From NCBI GenBank assembly GCA_963920765.1, contig OY987249.1, forward strand, positions 4,125,230 through 4,189,229: a DNA stretch of 64,000 nucleotides, written 5' to 3'. Source of the stretch: Ulota crispa. Its lineage: Eukaryota > Streptophyta > Bryopsida > Orthotrichales > Orthotrichaceae. Position 1 is the first letter of the stretch, and each line of letters starts with the position of its first letter. The notes beneath the pieces were generated by a model that saw nothing but the letters and a program-made list of their open reading frames with translations, did no database searches and had not been told where the DNA came from. Shown in pieces: positions 12,439 to 23,074 of this stretch. Both the position numbers and the translations under genes were made by a program.

Positions 12439-12563
12439 TAATGCAAGGTCCTGAATGTCCACGCTTCCAAACCAAAGAGCATACCCAACACTATAGTTGC
12501 TTTCTAGAGTATCGCTGCACCAAGTCTTTTGTTTAGGATTACTGACCAGATATTGGATTTAAC

Positions 12564-13597
12564 ATGGATCAAGAAAGGCTGATTCAGAATGTGAGTTTGC
12601 AAACGCAGGAAAGTTTGGAAGTTGCGGTGTTTATTCAGCAGCAAGTCCAGGCTGTTTTCCAAGCTGCACTCCCACATCTCATTCAACAAATTTTGGAGAA
12701 GGTGGTGGTGCCTCCATCGATGGGATCTCCCTCAACAGCTGCAAGGGCTTCTGATTGGACCTATGAGCAAAGTGAGGAGCATGATTGTAAAGTGGCAACA
12801 CCTAAGAAATTTTTTGGGAAGAAAGGTGGGGAAGTATACAAGTGGCTTGCTCAATTGCGGTTAGTATTTTGAGGCAAATCCCAAGCTTATTGAACAAACA
12901 TGGAAAAAATTATTTACGCACTCTCGTATTTAACGGATGAGGCTTAAAATTGGGCAATGCCAGCCTTACAAGTACTGGACGAGAGATGTCACCACGAGTT
13001 GTTGGTCAATTACAATGTATTCTGAGATGCATTGATTTTTGTGTATGGTGACATTGATTGACGGAACAACGCTAAGGACAAATTGGGAAAGCTTCAACAG
13101 ACAAGATCCATGGCAGCTTATATTTCTATGTTTAATGAGCATTTAGCACAAGTAGATTAGAATAAAGTAAATTTGATTGCGCATTTTTGAAGTGGATTCA
13201 AAGATGAGGTCTTGGGTCCAATTGCAACCGCGGAAACACAACCTTAGAGGCTTCAATAATGGATGGCAATGTCTTCCCAAATTGATGAGCGCTTGTGGGC
13301 GCGGCACCAAAATCGACGTCCCACAACTTATAGTTCAACCCCAAAGGATCATGTTGATCAATTTCAAACAACTTTGAGAAGTTCGGGACCAACTCCAATG
13401 GAACTAGATGCAATTGGTGTAACAACTGCATTGGCAAAAATGGCGGCTGAGCGGTTGGAATTTCAGAAATAGGAAAGATGCTAGGATTGTGGTCAATTAG
13501 GTCACGTCCGTACAAGATGCCCAATTAGTCCTTCCAAATTGTTATCTCTAGCGGCTTTAGGGAGAGACGATGAAAAAATTAAAGAATCGGGAAAAAA
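12564..13597 (+). pseudogene. gag remnant of the Ty3 element
   Basis: An open start (MDQERLIQNVSLQTQESLEV) runs to 12872 and continues past stops and frame changes: KKFFGKKGGEVYKWL and QVFQAALPHL, then KDKLGKLQQTRSMAAYISMF, the typical capsid segment of plant Ty3 elements. Near 13470-13530 a zinc knuckle is still visible as C-x-DCGQLGHVRTRC with a stop at the second position. At least seven stops interrupt it; most are TGA, TAG or TAA where Trp, Arg or Gln would be expected. Confidence 0.8.
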
Positions 13598-14413
13598 ATG
13601 CGCCCAGGACTAAGGTCAATACTTTGGTACCCGAGCAAACCGCAAAGCGCAATGATTGATGCTTTGCAGTTTGAGTCCAAACCATTGTATTCTTCAGCTC
13701 CATTATACTTGCGTGCAATTATAGATCTAGGAGTGCATCTCACATTAGATGCAATTATTAATTCGCTGTCAGCTAATATTTTGGTTGAGTCTGGGGCGAC
13801 TGGAGTATTCATGCATCCATTGTTTGCTCGTAAGTGTCATGCAAAGATTAAATCCAAGGTGGTTCCACAAGAAGTTCAAGTTATTGATGGTAGAATCATC
13901 AACTCCGGATTAATCACCCATGAGATTATAATGGAGCTACAAGTGGGGAGCCACCAAGAGAGTTTAACGGCAGACATCACCAACATTGGGCGCTATCCCT
14001 GTATCTTGGGAACACCTTGGTTGGTACGTCACAATCCAACAATCCAATGGTCTAAATTTGAGGTACTGTTTGATTCTACATATTGCTACAAAAATTGCTC
14101 GCAGCTTTTGAAGAATAGGCAGGAGACAGCCGGCAAGAAGGCCAATTTTGGACAAGCAAAGAGTCATGTCACGGCATCAACCTGGGCAGAAGTGGTGGCA
14201 GCCATCTCAGGCAATCCAAAGGCAAAAGCAGAAGTGTTGGTGGCGTTAGTCCACTCGACTTCTTGGACTCCACCTTGTATTAAGGCTCCTCCAGGTTCTA
14301 ATATATCAAGGCAAAAAGAAATGCAAGACTTGGTGGCGCCCAAACATGCGCTAGTTTCTTTAGCATCATTTTGGTTATCAACTAAAGGAGCTGAATTATA
14401 TACATTAGAAGTA
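13598..14413 (+). pseudogene. Aspartic protease region of the Ty3 polyprotein, interrupted by the CACTA element
   Basis: Open frame of 271 codons up to the insertion. The protease active site reads LVESGATG where the family has a D-S/T-G triad, so the catalytic Asp is replaced by Glu; the downstream ILGTPWLVRHNPTIQW is the conserved flap/ILG motif of Ty3 proteases. If the CACTA element and one GTA duplication are ignored, this frame continues directly into the pre-RT segment at 17683 without a stop, so the insertion split a then open reading frame. Confidence 0.85.
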
Positions 14414-14663
14414 CACTAGTAGAAAATTCAGCACAAAATCAACAGAATTTCAACCAAAAACTGTTGATTTTTTTGTGAATTTGGTCAAGTTGATTTGGGT
14501 ACTATTCCGTTGATTTTCTGTTGATTATTTACAATTTTCTATTAATTTGTTGTTGATTTCTATTACGTATTTTATGTTGTTCAATTCTATTTCTTTTCAT
14601 TTTTAAATTTTTTTTTTATAGAATTTGTTGTTATTTTACAAAAATGTAAACTTTTTAGGGGAA

Positions 14664-14740
14664 TGGGCAGCTACCCGAACTTTTGGGCAGCTACCCGAAC
14701 TTTTGGACAACTACCCGAACTCCCGGGCAGCTACCGGTAG
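14664..14740 (+). repeat. 21-bp tandem repeat, about four units
   Basis: Units of the type GGCAGCTACCCGAACTTTTG follow one another inside the CACTA element. The units are much more GC-rich than their surroundings. Confidence 0.85.
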
Positions 14741-15329
14741 TGGGGTTTGAACCCTCCACCTCTCTTCTCACACTCCACAACCTTAACACATTCTCAAAAC
14801 CACTAGAGAATGTGCAAATGCACATGCTCACATTAGTATCTTGATTCTATTTGTACATTAAATGTTCATGTCTTTAGTAATCCAGTAAACTTTGGAGGCT
14901 ATTTCCGCCCATTAAAGGACTTTTTTTCAAAAAACTTAGAACTAAGAAAAGTTGGTAAATGTGTTTTACTTTCACCTCCAACAAATTTTTTTGGATTTCA
15001 ATCTTTTTATCAAAAGTTATGAGCTAAAATCAGAGAAGGTGTTTAAAAATATTAAATAAATTGTTTATTTCCATCTTTTTGATTTTGTTTATAATTTTTT
15101 TTTGGAATTCACAAATCTCATAAGGATTGTTGCAAGCAAAGGTTGGATTCATTAATAAATATTATTTAGTGTTAGCTTTTTTGTAAAAAGAACCTTATTT
15201 CGTTAAAAATAGTCTCCATAGTTTGATAGCTTCAAATAACATGAAGTCGTGAAAAGTTACGAAATTAAATCCTTGCAATTATAAAATCAAAATTCTATTG
15301 ACTTTTGAATAGTTTTGGATATTTTTTAA

Positions 15330-15741
15330 GGGCATTAATATGTGAACCACACCCTTTGAACTACTGTACCACACCCTTGGGGTAAATTTTAGATTTCTAC
15401 CATCAAAAATTTGAGTTTGAGAATTTTGAATTCAAATTTGGACTTAGAGACCATGGTATTGTCTAGGACCATAAAAGAAGTTGCAATTCAACAACACCCA
15501 ATGAAAAAGCTTATCTTTTTTTACAAACAAAAGTAAAATTAACAATTTTTTCCCTAACTAAATTTTTTCATTGGGTGTTGTTGAATTGCAACTTTTTTTA
15601 TGGTTCTAGACAATACCATGGTCTCTAAGTCCAAATCTAAATTCAAAATTTTCAAATTCAGCTTTTTGATGGTAGAAATCTAAAATTTACCTCATGGTGT
15701 GGTATATTAATTGGAAGAGTGTGGTACACATATCAATTCCT
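15330..15741. mobile_element. 412-bp foldback element nested in the CACTA transposon
   Basis: Two long arms (for example ACCACACCCTTGGGGTAAAT and its mirror ATTTACCTCATGGTGTGGT; TTGCAATTCAACAACACCC and GGGTGTTGTTGAATTGCAA) surround a short AT-rich loop. Outer flanks ATTTTTTAA (15321-15329) and ATCTTTTAA (15742-15750) look like a 9-bp duplication with one mismatch. The element at 41446-41857 has exactly the same length and similar ends. Confidence 0.75.
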
Positions 15742-16597
15742 ATCTTTTAAAGCTTATAAAAATATTTTATAAGATTGTTTTTTTTAATTCATTTGGTTAG
15801 TAATAGAAGGAAAAATTACTAATAATATCCTTTAAGTCTTTCAAAATATCAAGTTTACGCCGAAAATATGTGAAACATAAAAAATAGTCCTTATTTTTTG
15901 TAGGAATATCAATTATACTCCTATTATTTTGGAAAATTAATAAAATATCTCTTCTATTTTGAAATGTTAAACATATCCTTGTGTTATTTGAAATGTAAAA
16001 ATCACCTTTGGTTTCTTGTAAGAATTTGCCATAAACTATACACTTGGTTATCATGTAACACAAAGATATTTTTGGTACTTTTAATCCTTAAGGGACATTT
16101 ATGATTTCTTCAAAGAATTGAGGAGCATCATTTATATTTGTTTGTAAAGAAATTTTGGTATTTAAAACAACAAAATGTTGTACATTTTATATAAAATTTT
16201 GTTGAATTAGTGAAGTTGTATCCAAAAGTATCTAGATCAACAAAAAACTGTTGAGTTTTTTGTTATTATGGTCATGTATTTACTTGACTTTAAAGGTTGC
16301 TAATTTCAAATCTTACCAAATTGTGAAAAGTAAAGAAAATAAAACCAGTCAATGTACACTCAAACTTCTAAAAGATTCTTTTTTTTTGAAAACTTCTTTT
16401 ATTTTTTAAAACTTCAAAACATTTTAATGAGGTCCAAAAAGGTTTTAGAAAGATTTCAAAAACAAACCTAAACTATTGTGATAGTTTTTTTGAAAGAATT
16501 TTGATGATTTACAAAAAGATTCCTAAAGGACTCTAATTCAGTTTAAGAGATTCTATTTCTATAAGTATTTTGAAGTACTTTAACAAATTCCATAAAG

Positions 16598-17520
16598 ATT
16601 TTAAAAAGATTCTCAAAGATTCCAAAAAGGTTCTTGAAAATTCTTAGAGATTTTCAAAGATTTTTTGAATTTCAAAAAAGATTCTCAAAAGATTCCCAAA
16701 GATTCTCAAAGATTCTCATTTGTTCTCAAACATTCTCAAAGATTCCAAAATACTTGAAAAGATTCCCAAAGATTCCCAAAGATTCCCAAAGATTCCAAAT
16801 GATTCTCAAAGATTCCTAAAAGATTCTCAAAGATTCTCAAAGATTTCCAAAGATTCTTGAAGATTCCAAAGAGATTCTCAAAGATTCTCAAAGATTCTCA
16901 ATTGTTCTCAAACATTCTTGAAGATTCCAAAAAAACTTGAAAAGATTCTCAAAGATTCCAAAAAGATTCTCAAAGATTCTCAAAGATTCTCCATTGTTCT
17001 CAAACATTCTCAAAGATTCCAAAAAAACTTGAAAAGATTTCCAAAGATTCCAAAAGATTCTCAAAGATTTCCAAAAGATTCTCAAAGATTCTCAATTGTT
17101 CTCAAACATTCTCAAAGATTCCACAAAAACTTGAAAAGATTCCAAAAGATTCTCAAAGATTCCTAAAAGATTCTCAAAGATTCTCAATTGTTCTTTAACA
17201 TTCTCAAAGATTCCAAAAAAACTTGAAAAGATTTCAAAAGATTCTCAAAGATTCCAAAAAGATTTTCAAAAATTCTGAAAGATTCTCAAAGATTCTCAAT
17301 TGTTCTCAAACATTCTCAAAGATTCCAAAAAAACTTGAAAAGATTCTGAAAGATTTCCAAAGATTCATGAAGATTCCTAAAAGATTCTCAAAGATTCTAA
17401 AATCTCGAAAAGATTCTTAAATATTCTTAAAAATCATGAAAAGATTCTCAATGATTCCCAAAAGATTCTTGAAGATTCTTAAAGATTCACAAAAAATTCC
17501 CAAAAGATCTTCAAAAGATT
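16598..17520 (+). repeat. Minisatellite of AAAGATTCTC decamers with a higher-order period of about 100 bp
   Basis: Dozens of CAAAGATTCT/CAAAGATTCC units follow one another; roughly every 100 bp the segment ATTGTTCTCAAACATTCTC followed by AAAAAAACTTGAAAAGATT recurs (near 16900, 16990, 17090, 17185 and 17295). The short reading frames here (Lys/Ser/Phe-rich) are artefacts of the repeat. Confidence 0.9.
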
Positions 17521-17682
17521 CCAAAATTTCTGTTGATTTAGATAATGGTGTCCAAATCAACAGAACGTATTTAGTTTTTTACAGAATTCTGTTAAATTAG
17601 TCAATTAGCATGGGCAAGTGCCCAAATCAACAAGAAACTGTTGGTTTTCTATTGTTTTGGAAGGAATTTTCTACTAGTGGTA

Positions 17683-18600
17683 TCGGAGTTGTTTGGCATG
17701 GATGAAGATAACAAAGTTGTTGAAAAGTTAATTCTTATGGAATATCAAAATATAAAGGGGACTTTTAGTGAGAAGGCCTTCAACAAATTACCCGATCATG
17801 GAGTGTCCAAATTGAAAATCAAATTCAAAGAGGAGCAAGAGTCGCAAAACACAGGCCTAAGACCCATGTCTTTGGTGGAACTAGAAGAACTTCGGCAATA
17901 TTTAGAGGAGAATCTAGGAAAGGGGTGAATTAGGCAGTCTAAGTCCTTGATCTCCACCCCCATTGTATTTGCTAAAAAGAAAGATGGGTCGATTTGAGTG
18001 TGCGTGGTTTATCAAAATTTGAATAGTGTCATAATAAAAAATAGATACCCGTTACCGTTAATCCCCGAGCTCATTGATTGCTTATTGGGAGCTAAACTTT
18101 TTACAAAATTAGATATCCAACAAGCATACCATCGAGTGAGAATGGCCGCTTGTCACAAATTTAAAACAGCTTTTAAAACGCGCTATGGCCTTTTTGAATA
18201 TTTGGTGATGTCGTTTGGCTTGTCAAATGCTCCCACTCAATTTCAATCATATATGCAGTATATATTCAATAATCTTTTGGACATCTCAATAGTGATTTAT
18301 CTTCACCGACATACTTATTTTCTCAAAAAAATTGGAGGAACACTAAGTGGTAGTAAAAAAAGTTTTTCGACGCTTACAACAACACGACCTATATGCTGAA
18401 GCTTCAAAGTGTCAGTTTCATTGTACCTCTGTGGAACTTTTGGGAATGATTGTGTCAAGAAAAGGAATGGAAATGTGTCCTCACAAAGTTAAAGCAATAC
18501 AAAAATAGCCCCCTCCCAAAACAATAAAGGAAGTCCAATCATTCCTAGGCTTCGCAAACTTTTATTAAAGATTTAATAGGGATTATTTGAAAATTACGGT
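17683..18600 (+). pseudogene. Reverse transcriptase region of the Ty3 polyprotein
   Basis: After a pre-RT segment ending ELRQYLEENLGKG and a stop, RT motifs follow: [45 protein letters not shown] (first catalytic Asp), [11 protein letters not shown]. The YxDD box is destroyed by a frame change near 18300 (IYLHRHTYF). The thumb continues in another frame (FHCTSVELLGMIVSRKGMEM) with stops at Trp- and Arg-type positions. Nonfunctional. Confidence 0.88.
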
Positions 18601-19146
18601 ACCTCTCACAAATTGATACAAAAGAACTAGCAATTTGAATGGACACCTTTGGTGCAAAACGCATTTGAAGAGCTCCGATCTCGTTTCACCCAAGCCCCAA
18701 TATTATTACATCACAACTTTGACCAACCTTTTATTGTAGAAATGGATGCGTCTGACACTGCAACAGAGGCAATACTCTTCTAACATGGGGAGAATAGGTA
18801 TCTCCATCTCTGCTCTTATTGTAGCTCCAAGATGACAACAGCTGAACAAAATTATGATATATATGATAAAGAATTACTTAGCATTGTTCTAGCTTTTCAA
18901 AATTGGCTAGTGTATCTTGAAGGATCTCCACACCAGGTTCGTGTAATTTCAGATCATAAAAACCTTGAGCAATTCCTTACTACAAAGCAATTTAACCGCC
19001 GACAAGCCCGATGGTTGGAGTTACTTTCAATTTTTGATTTTGTTATTCAACATAGACCAGGATCACAAAATGGAAGAGTGGATATGCTCTCTAGGCGCAC
19101 TGACATCCAAAAAGACATAGACAACAATTCTAAACCTTTATTATGA
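18601..19146 (+). pseudogene. RNase H region of the Ty3 polyprotein
   Basis: The first catalytic Asp segment (EMDASDTAT) is in one frame near 18740; from 18832 an uninterrupted 104-codon frame carries TAEQNYDIYDKELLSIVLA (catalytic Glu), VISDHKNLEQF (catalytic Asp) and RWLELLSIFDFVIQHRPGS with DMLSRR, which are the standard Ty3 RNase H motifs. It is followed by a stop at 19144. Confidence 0.88.
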
Positions 19147-19379
19147 CTAGCAATGTTAAAAACATGCGATCTTGTTTGGAATGATGCAGAGATTCTTTAG
19201 TACATAAGGGAAATAACTATAGAGGATAAAGATCTTCAATCACTATTAGCAATTTTGAACAAGGAGCCTGCATGGGCCTCAATAAACATTTGACAACAAT
19301 TCTAAGACTACAAGTTCAAAGACGGAATACTCTATTATATGGATAAAATTATGGTTTCCAAAAATAAAGAAATACAACT

Positions 19380-20100
19380 CCAAATATTGAGGTCACGACA
19401 TGATGCTCCCCTTGTAGGTCATTTAGATTGAGCTAAAACACTAGATCTGGTAACAAGAACTTTTTATTGGCCGACCTTGCGTTGATATGTTCATTGGTAC
19501 GTGGATGGCTATGATTTATGCCAAAAATCAAAATCCACACAACACGGTCAATATGGTCTACTACAACCAATTCCGGCAGCGGAAGCACCATGGAAACGAG
19601 TTACAACAGACTTTATTGTCAAATTGCCCAAGAATGCAGGTTTTGACTCCATTATGGTAGTAGTAGATAAAACACAAAATTAGCCTACTTTATATCAACA
19701 AACAAAACAATTGATTCTAAAAGCATGGCCACTCTATATCTTCATCATATGTAGAAACACCACAAGACGCCAGACGAAATAATTTCAGATCAAGGCTTGG
19801 TGTTTGTGTCAAAGTTTATGCAAAAGTTATATGACATTTTTTGGATTTGCCCTGCTCCTTCAATAGCGTTTCACCCGCAGTTGGATAGACAAACAAAGCG
19901 GGTCAATCAAATTTTAGAACAAATTCTCCAAATTTTCACCACCCAACGACTAGATGACTAGTTAGACCTTCTATCCATAGCTGAATTTGCGTATAACAAT
20001 TCTCTCCATTCAGCCATAGGGTGTTTACCTTTTTACGCCACGTATGGGTACCATCCGTCCCTATCTTTCACATCACCTACAAATTCCACAGTACCAACAG
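19380..20100 (+). pseudogene. Integrase region of the Ty3 polyprotein
   Basis: The zinc-binding N-terminus is recognisable (RHDAPLVGHLD, FYWPTLR, YVDGYDLCQKSKS) with the first Cys of the CxxC pair replaced by Tyr and TGA stops after HLD and LR. The catalytic core has TTDFIVKLPKNAGFDS (first Asp) and IISDQGLVF (second Asp). The motif expected as TERVNQ reads TKRVNQ near 19895, so the catalytic Glu is Lys. FAYNNSLHSAIGCLPFYATY completes the core. Confidence 0.87.
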
Positions 20101-20157
20101 ATGAAGAAAGGATTCGTATTTTACAAGTTCACAAGGAAATAAAGACTATCATTAAAA

Positions 20158-20640
20158 TTGCAGGAGAGCAAGCAAAGAGACACTATGATTGGCATGTCCA
20201 ACAACAACCTCATTTTCAAGTCGGCGACAAAATACTTTTACAAACATAATCACATTTCTACAATCGCACCTTCTAAAAAATTGGAGTCAAAGTCTTTGGG
20301 ACCTTTTTCCATCACAAGTCAATTATTGGAGTTAGTATATCAGCTACAACTCCTCAAAATGCTCCAAATTCACAATGTGTTTCATGTGTTACTTCTGGAA
20401 CCATATCGTCAAGATACCATTTCCGCTCGCAAGCAGCTGCCTCCACCACCAGTGGTGATGCCAGCAGGGGATATTGAATGGAAAATTCGTAGTATATTAG
20501 ACTCTCGATTTAGTGGTTGAAGGAGAAAATTTCAATACCTAGTTTCATGGCAAGGATATGGACAAGACTAGAATTCTTGGGAACCTGCAAAACATTTGCA
20601 AAACAATTCCTAATCTGTCAAGAAGTTTCATCATCAACAC
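20158..20640 (+). pseudogene. Integrase C-terminus and chromodomain of the Ty3 element
   Basis: LGPFSI and NVFHVLLLEPYRQD are the GPF/Y-like and linker segments; EWKIRSILDSRF, then after a TGA stop FQYLVSWQGYGQD and, after a TAG stop, NSWEP form a chromodomain with the aromatic cage order Y-W-W. Chromodomains target such elements to heterochromatin (family knowledge). Confidence 0.85.
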
Positions 20641-20671
20641 TCTAACGCACTAGGACCACATAATAGAACCT

Positions 20672-20685
20672 CAAAGAGGGGATAA
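20672..20685 (+). promoter_or_regulatory. Polypurine tract of the Ty3 element
   Basis: AAAGAGGGGATAA lies immediately before the 3' LTR, the position of the plus-strand primer in LTR retrotransposons. Confidence 0.7.
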
Positions 20686-21020
20686 TGTTATGACTCCATC
20701 ATACATCTGGACTACATAGTAGCGGTTACGCTGGTTAACTTTTAGGACTCTTGTCATTCTTTATTAAAGCCAGTGAGAAGGTTGAGTCTCTCACCTTGCA
20801 TTCTATTAATATCATGAATTGTTGTACTCTAATTCTTCTTGCTTGCAATGTGATTCTTGAGTGAACTATTGAGGCTTTGTAATCTATTAACGTCACTCCT
20901 GGTATGGAAGGAGAACATTGGGAAAGAAGGAATTTTGCAGGTAGGATCATAGAGCGGTGATGCAAAAAGCTGGAAGGTGAGATCAGAGCATTGACATGTA
21001 ATTTGTGGCGAGTTCTGACA
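20686..21020 (+). repeat. 3' LTR of the Ty3 element
   Basis: 335 bp, starts TGTTATGACTCC and ends GAGTTCTGACA, followed directly by the second ACTAT target copy. See the 5' LTR for the comparison. Confidence 0.93.
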
Positions 21021-21025
21021 ACTAT

Positions 21026-22244
21026 CCCTTCATGTCAATGAGTTCTAGTCTTTTGAGACAAGGATTATCTCAAAGGGACCTAGTGCATAATTAGACACAA
21101 ATGTGACCTTGTTCTTGATTGCCATTCTTTGATTGTCATTCTCTAGCTAACAATTTCATAGTAAATAAACAATTTGAGAACAAAGGTTTTCCAACACAAT
21201 ATTTGTTAGTTTGGGAAAAACACTTTTGGGTAAGAATCTGATTGGGGTATCACTTTTTGGACACACTAATTAGGTTATTTTTGTTTAAAACCTCCAAAGT
21301 TTGTCTAATTTGTTCGTTTTGATCAAGTAAAAAGACCCTAAAATGAGAAAAAATAAATCATGCACCTCAATGGAATCAAGATTATATGTCTAAAGAATTT
21401 TTATTAAATTTATTAAAATTTTTAGATCGATTCATAGGTATAAAAAAATCCTGACTTTTGGGATTTGCCTGCATTATATTGTACAATTTATTAAAATTTT
21501 ATTGAGAAAATCAATTATTTTGTATTTTACACAAGTAATTGTAGGTCATGTTCAAAAATGATATTAAAGTAAAATTATTTGATATTTAAATGCTTGATTT
21601 TGGGGATTCTAGGTAAGTGTGACAAAACTTATTTTTTCAACTAAAAAATCACATAAAATTACTTAAAAATCTTTGGTTGTAATCAAACTTTTTTTTCTTG
21701 ATACGTTATAAGTGTAGAAAACTAAAACCACATTTGGTGAAGTCTTACTTTATTCTGATTAAAAACTGGATGTGTCTAACACACCAACACTTAGTGACAT
21801 TGTAAGTTGGACAACTTTTTTGGGTACCCCAACCAGAAACTTGCCCTTTCTCAAAACAAATTTTGAGGTATTGAATTTTTCATTTATAAGAATGTTTTGG
21901 TAATTTAAAGAGAAATTTTTGATAATTCCTTCAAGACATATCATCATTGATGTAGGACCTTGAAAAAAACATCATAAAATTCACTTTAAATTTTAAATCA
22001 CCTAAAAAACTCTTAAAAATTCAGAAGTCCCTAAATCGGGGTTTTTTCCCAAATTAACAAATATATCTTGTTATCCGTACTTCATGAAACTTATATACTT
22101 GCTATGAGCTATTTTCTGAACCTTGATCCAATGATATGAGAGATAGCAAGAGATGGTAAAAATGAAAAATGTTTGAGTTACAAGAAAATTATGAGAGCTG
22201 ACTTTCATATTTATCATTCATAGTAACGCACTAACATTGCCTGA
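21026..22244. other. AT-rich spacer with remnants of the ATATTTGTTAATTTGGG family
   Basis: ATATTTGTTAGTTTGGGAAA at 21199 and TTTCCCAAATTAACAAATAT ending near 22066 are inverted ends; the last 220 bp (from about 21850) match the 240-bp element at 34908-35147. The piece between may be a larger relative or two truncated copies. No gene is supported. Confidence 0.4.
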
Positions 22245-22520
22245 AACGCCATATTTGTTAATTTGGGAAGAACCGCCCATTTTGGGAATAAACGAGGTTT
22301 AAGGTGATCACTTTAAATTGAGCTCTAAGTTTTAGCAACATTTTTTTTGGTACATGTGTCCTCACCTGAAGGGGGAATTTGCGAGGGATAAAATCTCAGT
22401 GGCTCAAATCAAATATGATACCTTTGAATCTGGCGTTTAAATGGTTTAAAGAAAAATGCTGGATTTAAGGTGAAGTACGACTTGAGAATCTGGTTTTCCC
22501 AATTTATTGAATATGGCGTT
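22245..22520. mobile_element. 276-bp MITE, AACGYCATATT family, 4-bp target duplication
   Basis: AACGCCATATTTGTTAATTT and AATTTATTGAATATGGCGTT are inverted ends; CTGA flanks both sides (22241-22244 and 22521-22524). Shares GGTTTAAGGTGATCACTTTA, GTACATGTGTCCTCACCTGA and GTGGCTC internal blocks with the copy at 45393-45656. Confidence 0.8.
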
Positions 22521-22524
22521 CTGA

Positions 22525-23074
22525 TGGCTATCTAAACTAAGCAGAATTGTCTTTATACTGTTGGAGCTCTTTCGAAGCTGTTGTCGCAATCTCCAGTTTT
22601 CATATTAGGTGTCCACTGTCCAGATTATGTCCTGGTGACCTATTCGAAGGGCATTCTGTCAAAAAATGAGACTAAAAATTTGACAAAGATCCAAATGAGA
22701 CTAATAAATTCACAATTTCACATAGATCCAAATGAGACTAGAAATTCACATAGATCCAAATGGGACTAATAAATTCACATAGGTCCAGGCATGCATCGAG
22801 ATTTAAGCGATCAGCCTCTGTAGTCTGTCCCAAGGTTCTCGAAGTCGACTCAAATGCACATGAGTATGAGTAGCGGCTGTAGCGCTAACAAACATCTCAC
22901 CATATATCGTATAAGCAAGACAGCTCAGCAGTTAACTTCAGCAAACTACTTTCACCAATTCAATGCGCACGATAGCGACTCATGACTTCTTGATCATCGT
23001 CGGTCTCTAATGTCTCCCTGTTTAACTGCCATGAGCAGATGATGAGGTGCACTCTTTGTAGCACGTGCCTTCTC
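22525..23074. other. Downstream flank of the MBD gene with a short tandem repeat
   Basis: Between about 22660 and 22790, units of TTCACATAGATCCAAATGAG and ACTAATAAA recur about four times. The remainder contains the likely 3' UTR of the MBD gene on the minus strand. Confidence 0.6.

Larger units (their letters stand above)
14414..17679. mobile_element. 3266-bp non-autonomous CACTA (En/Spm) transposon nested in the Ty3 element
   Basis: Ends CACTAGTAGAAAATTC (left) and GAATTTTCTACTAGTG (right) are perfect 16-bp inverted repeats starting CACTA. The 3-bp target duplication is GTA (14411-14413 and 17680-17682). Subterminal TGTTGATTT/AAATCAACA motifs recur in both orientations within the first and last 200 bp, as expected for CACTA transposase binding sites. 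No transposase coding region is present. The interior holds a 21-bp tandem array, a 412-bp foldback and a long minisatellite. Confidence 0.9.
12102..21020 (+). mobile_element. Decayed Ty3 LTR retrotransposon (chromovirus), 8.9 kb including a nested insertion
   Basis: The two LTRs (12102-12438 and 20686-21020) begin TGTTA and end TGACA and are flanked by a perfect 5-bp duplication ACTAT (12097-12101 and 21021-21025). The internal order is gag, aspartic protease, reverse transcriptase, RNase H, integrase, chromodomain, all on the plus strand, which is the Ty3 (Metaviridae) order; the terminal chromodomain makes it a chromovirus. Without the nested CACTA element it is about 5.65 kb. Every domain carries stops or frameshifts, so it is inactive. 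By eye the LTRs differ at about 32 of 335 positions, about 26 of them transitions. No convincing initiator-tRNA primer site follows the left LTR. Confidence 0.93.

Noticed and set aside
12439-12460. Initiator-tRNA primer-binding site right after the left LTR
   Set aside because: The sequence TAATGCAAGGTCCTGAATGT does not match the usual TGGTATCAGAGC-type site, so no primer site is annotated.
16634-17420. Lys/Ser/Phe-rich frames (ILKDSQRF repeats) as a repetitive protein
   Set aside because: They come from translating the AAAGATTCTC minisatellite inside the CACTA element; both strands give similar artefact frames.
16598-17520. CRISPR-like array of regularly spaced repeats
   Set aside because: Units are contiguous decamers without unique spacers, in a eukaryotic transposon.
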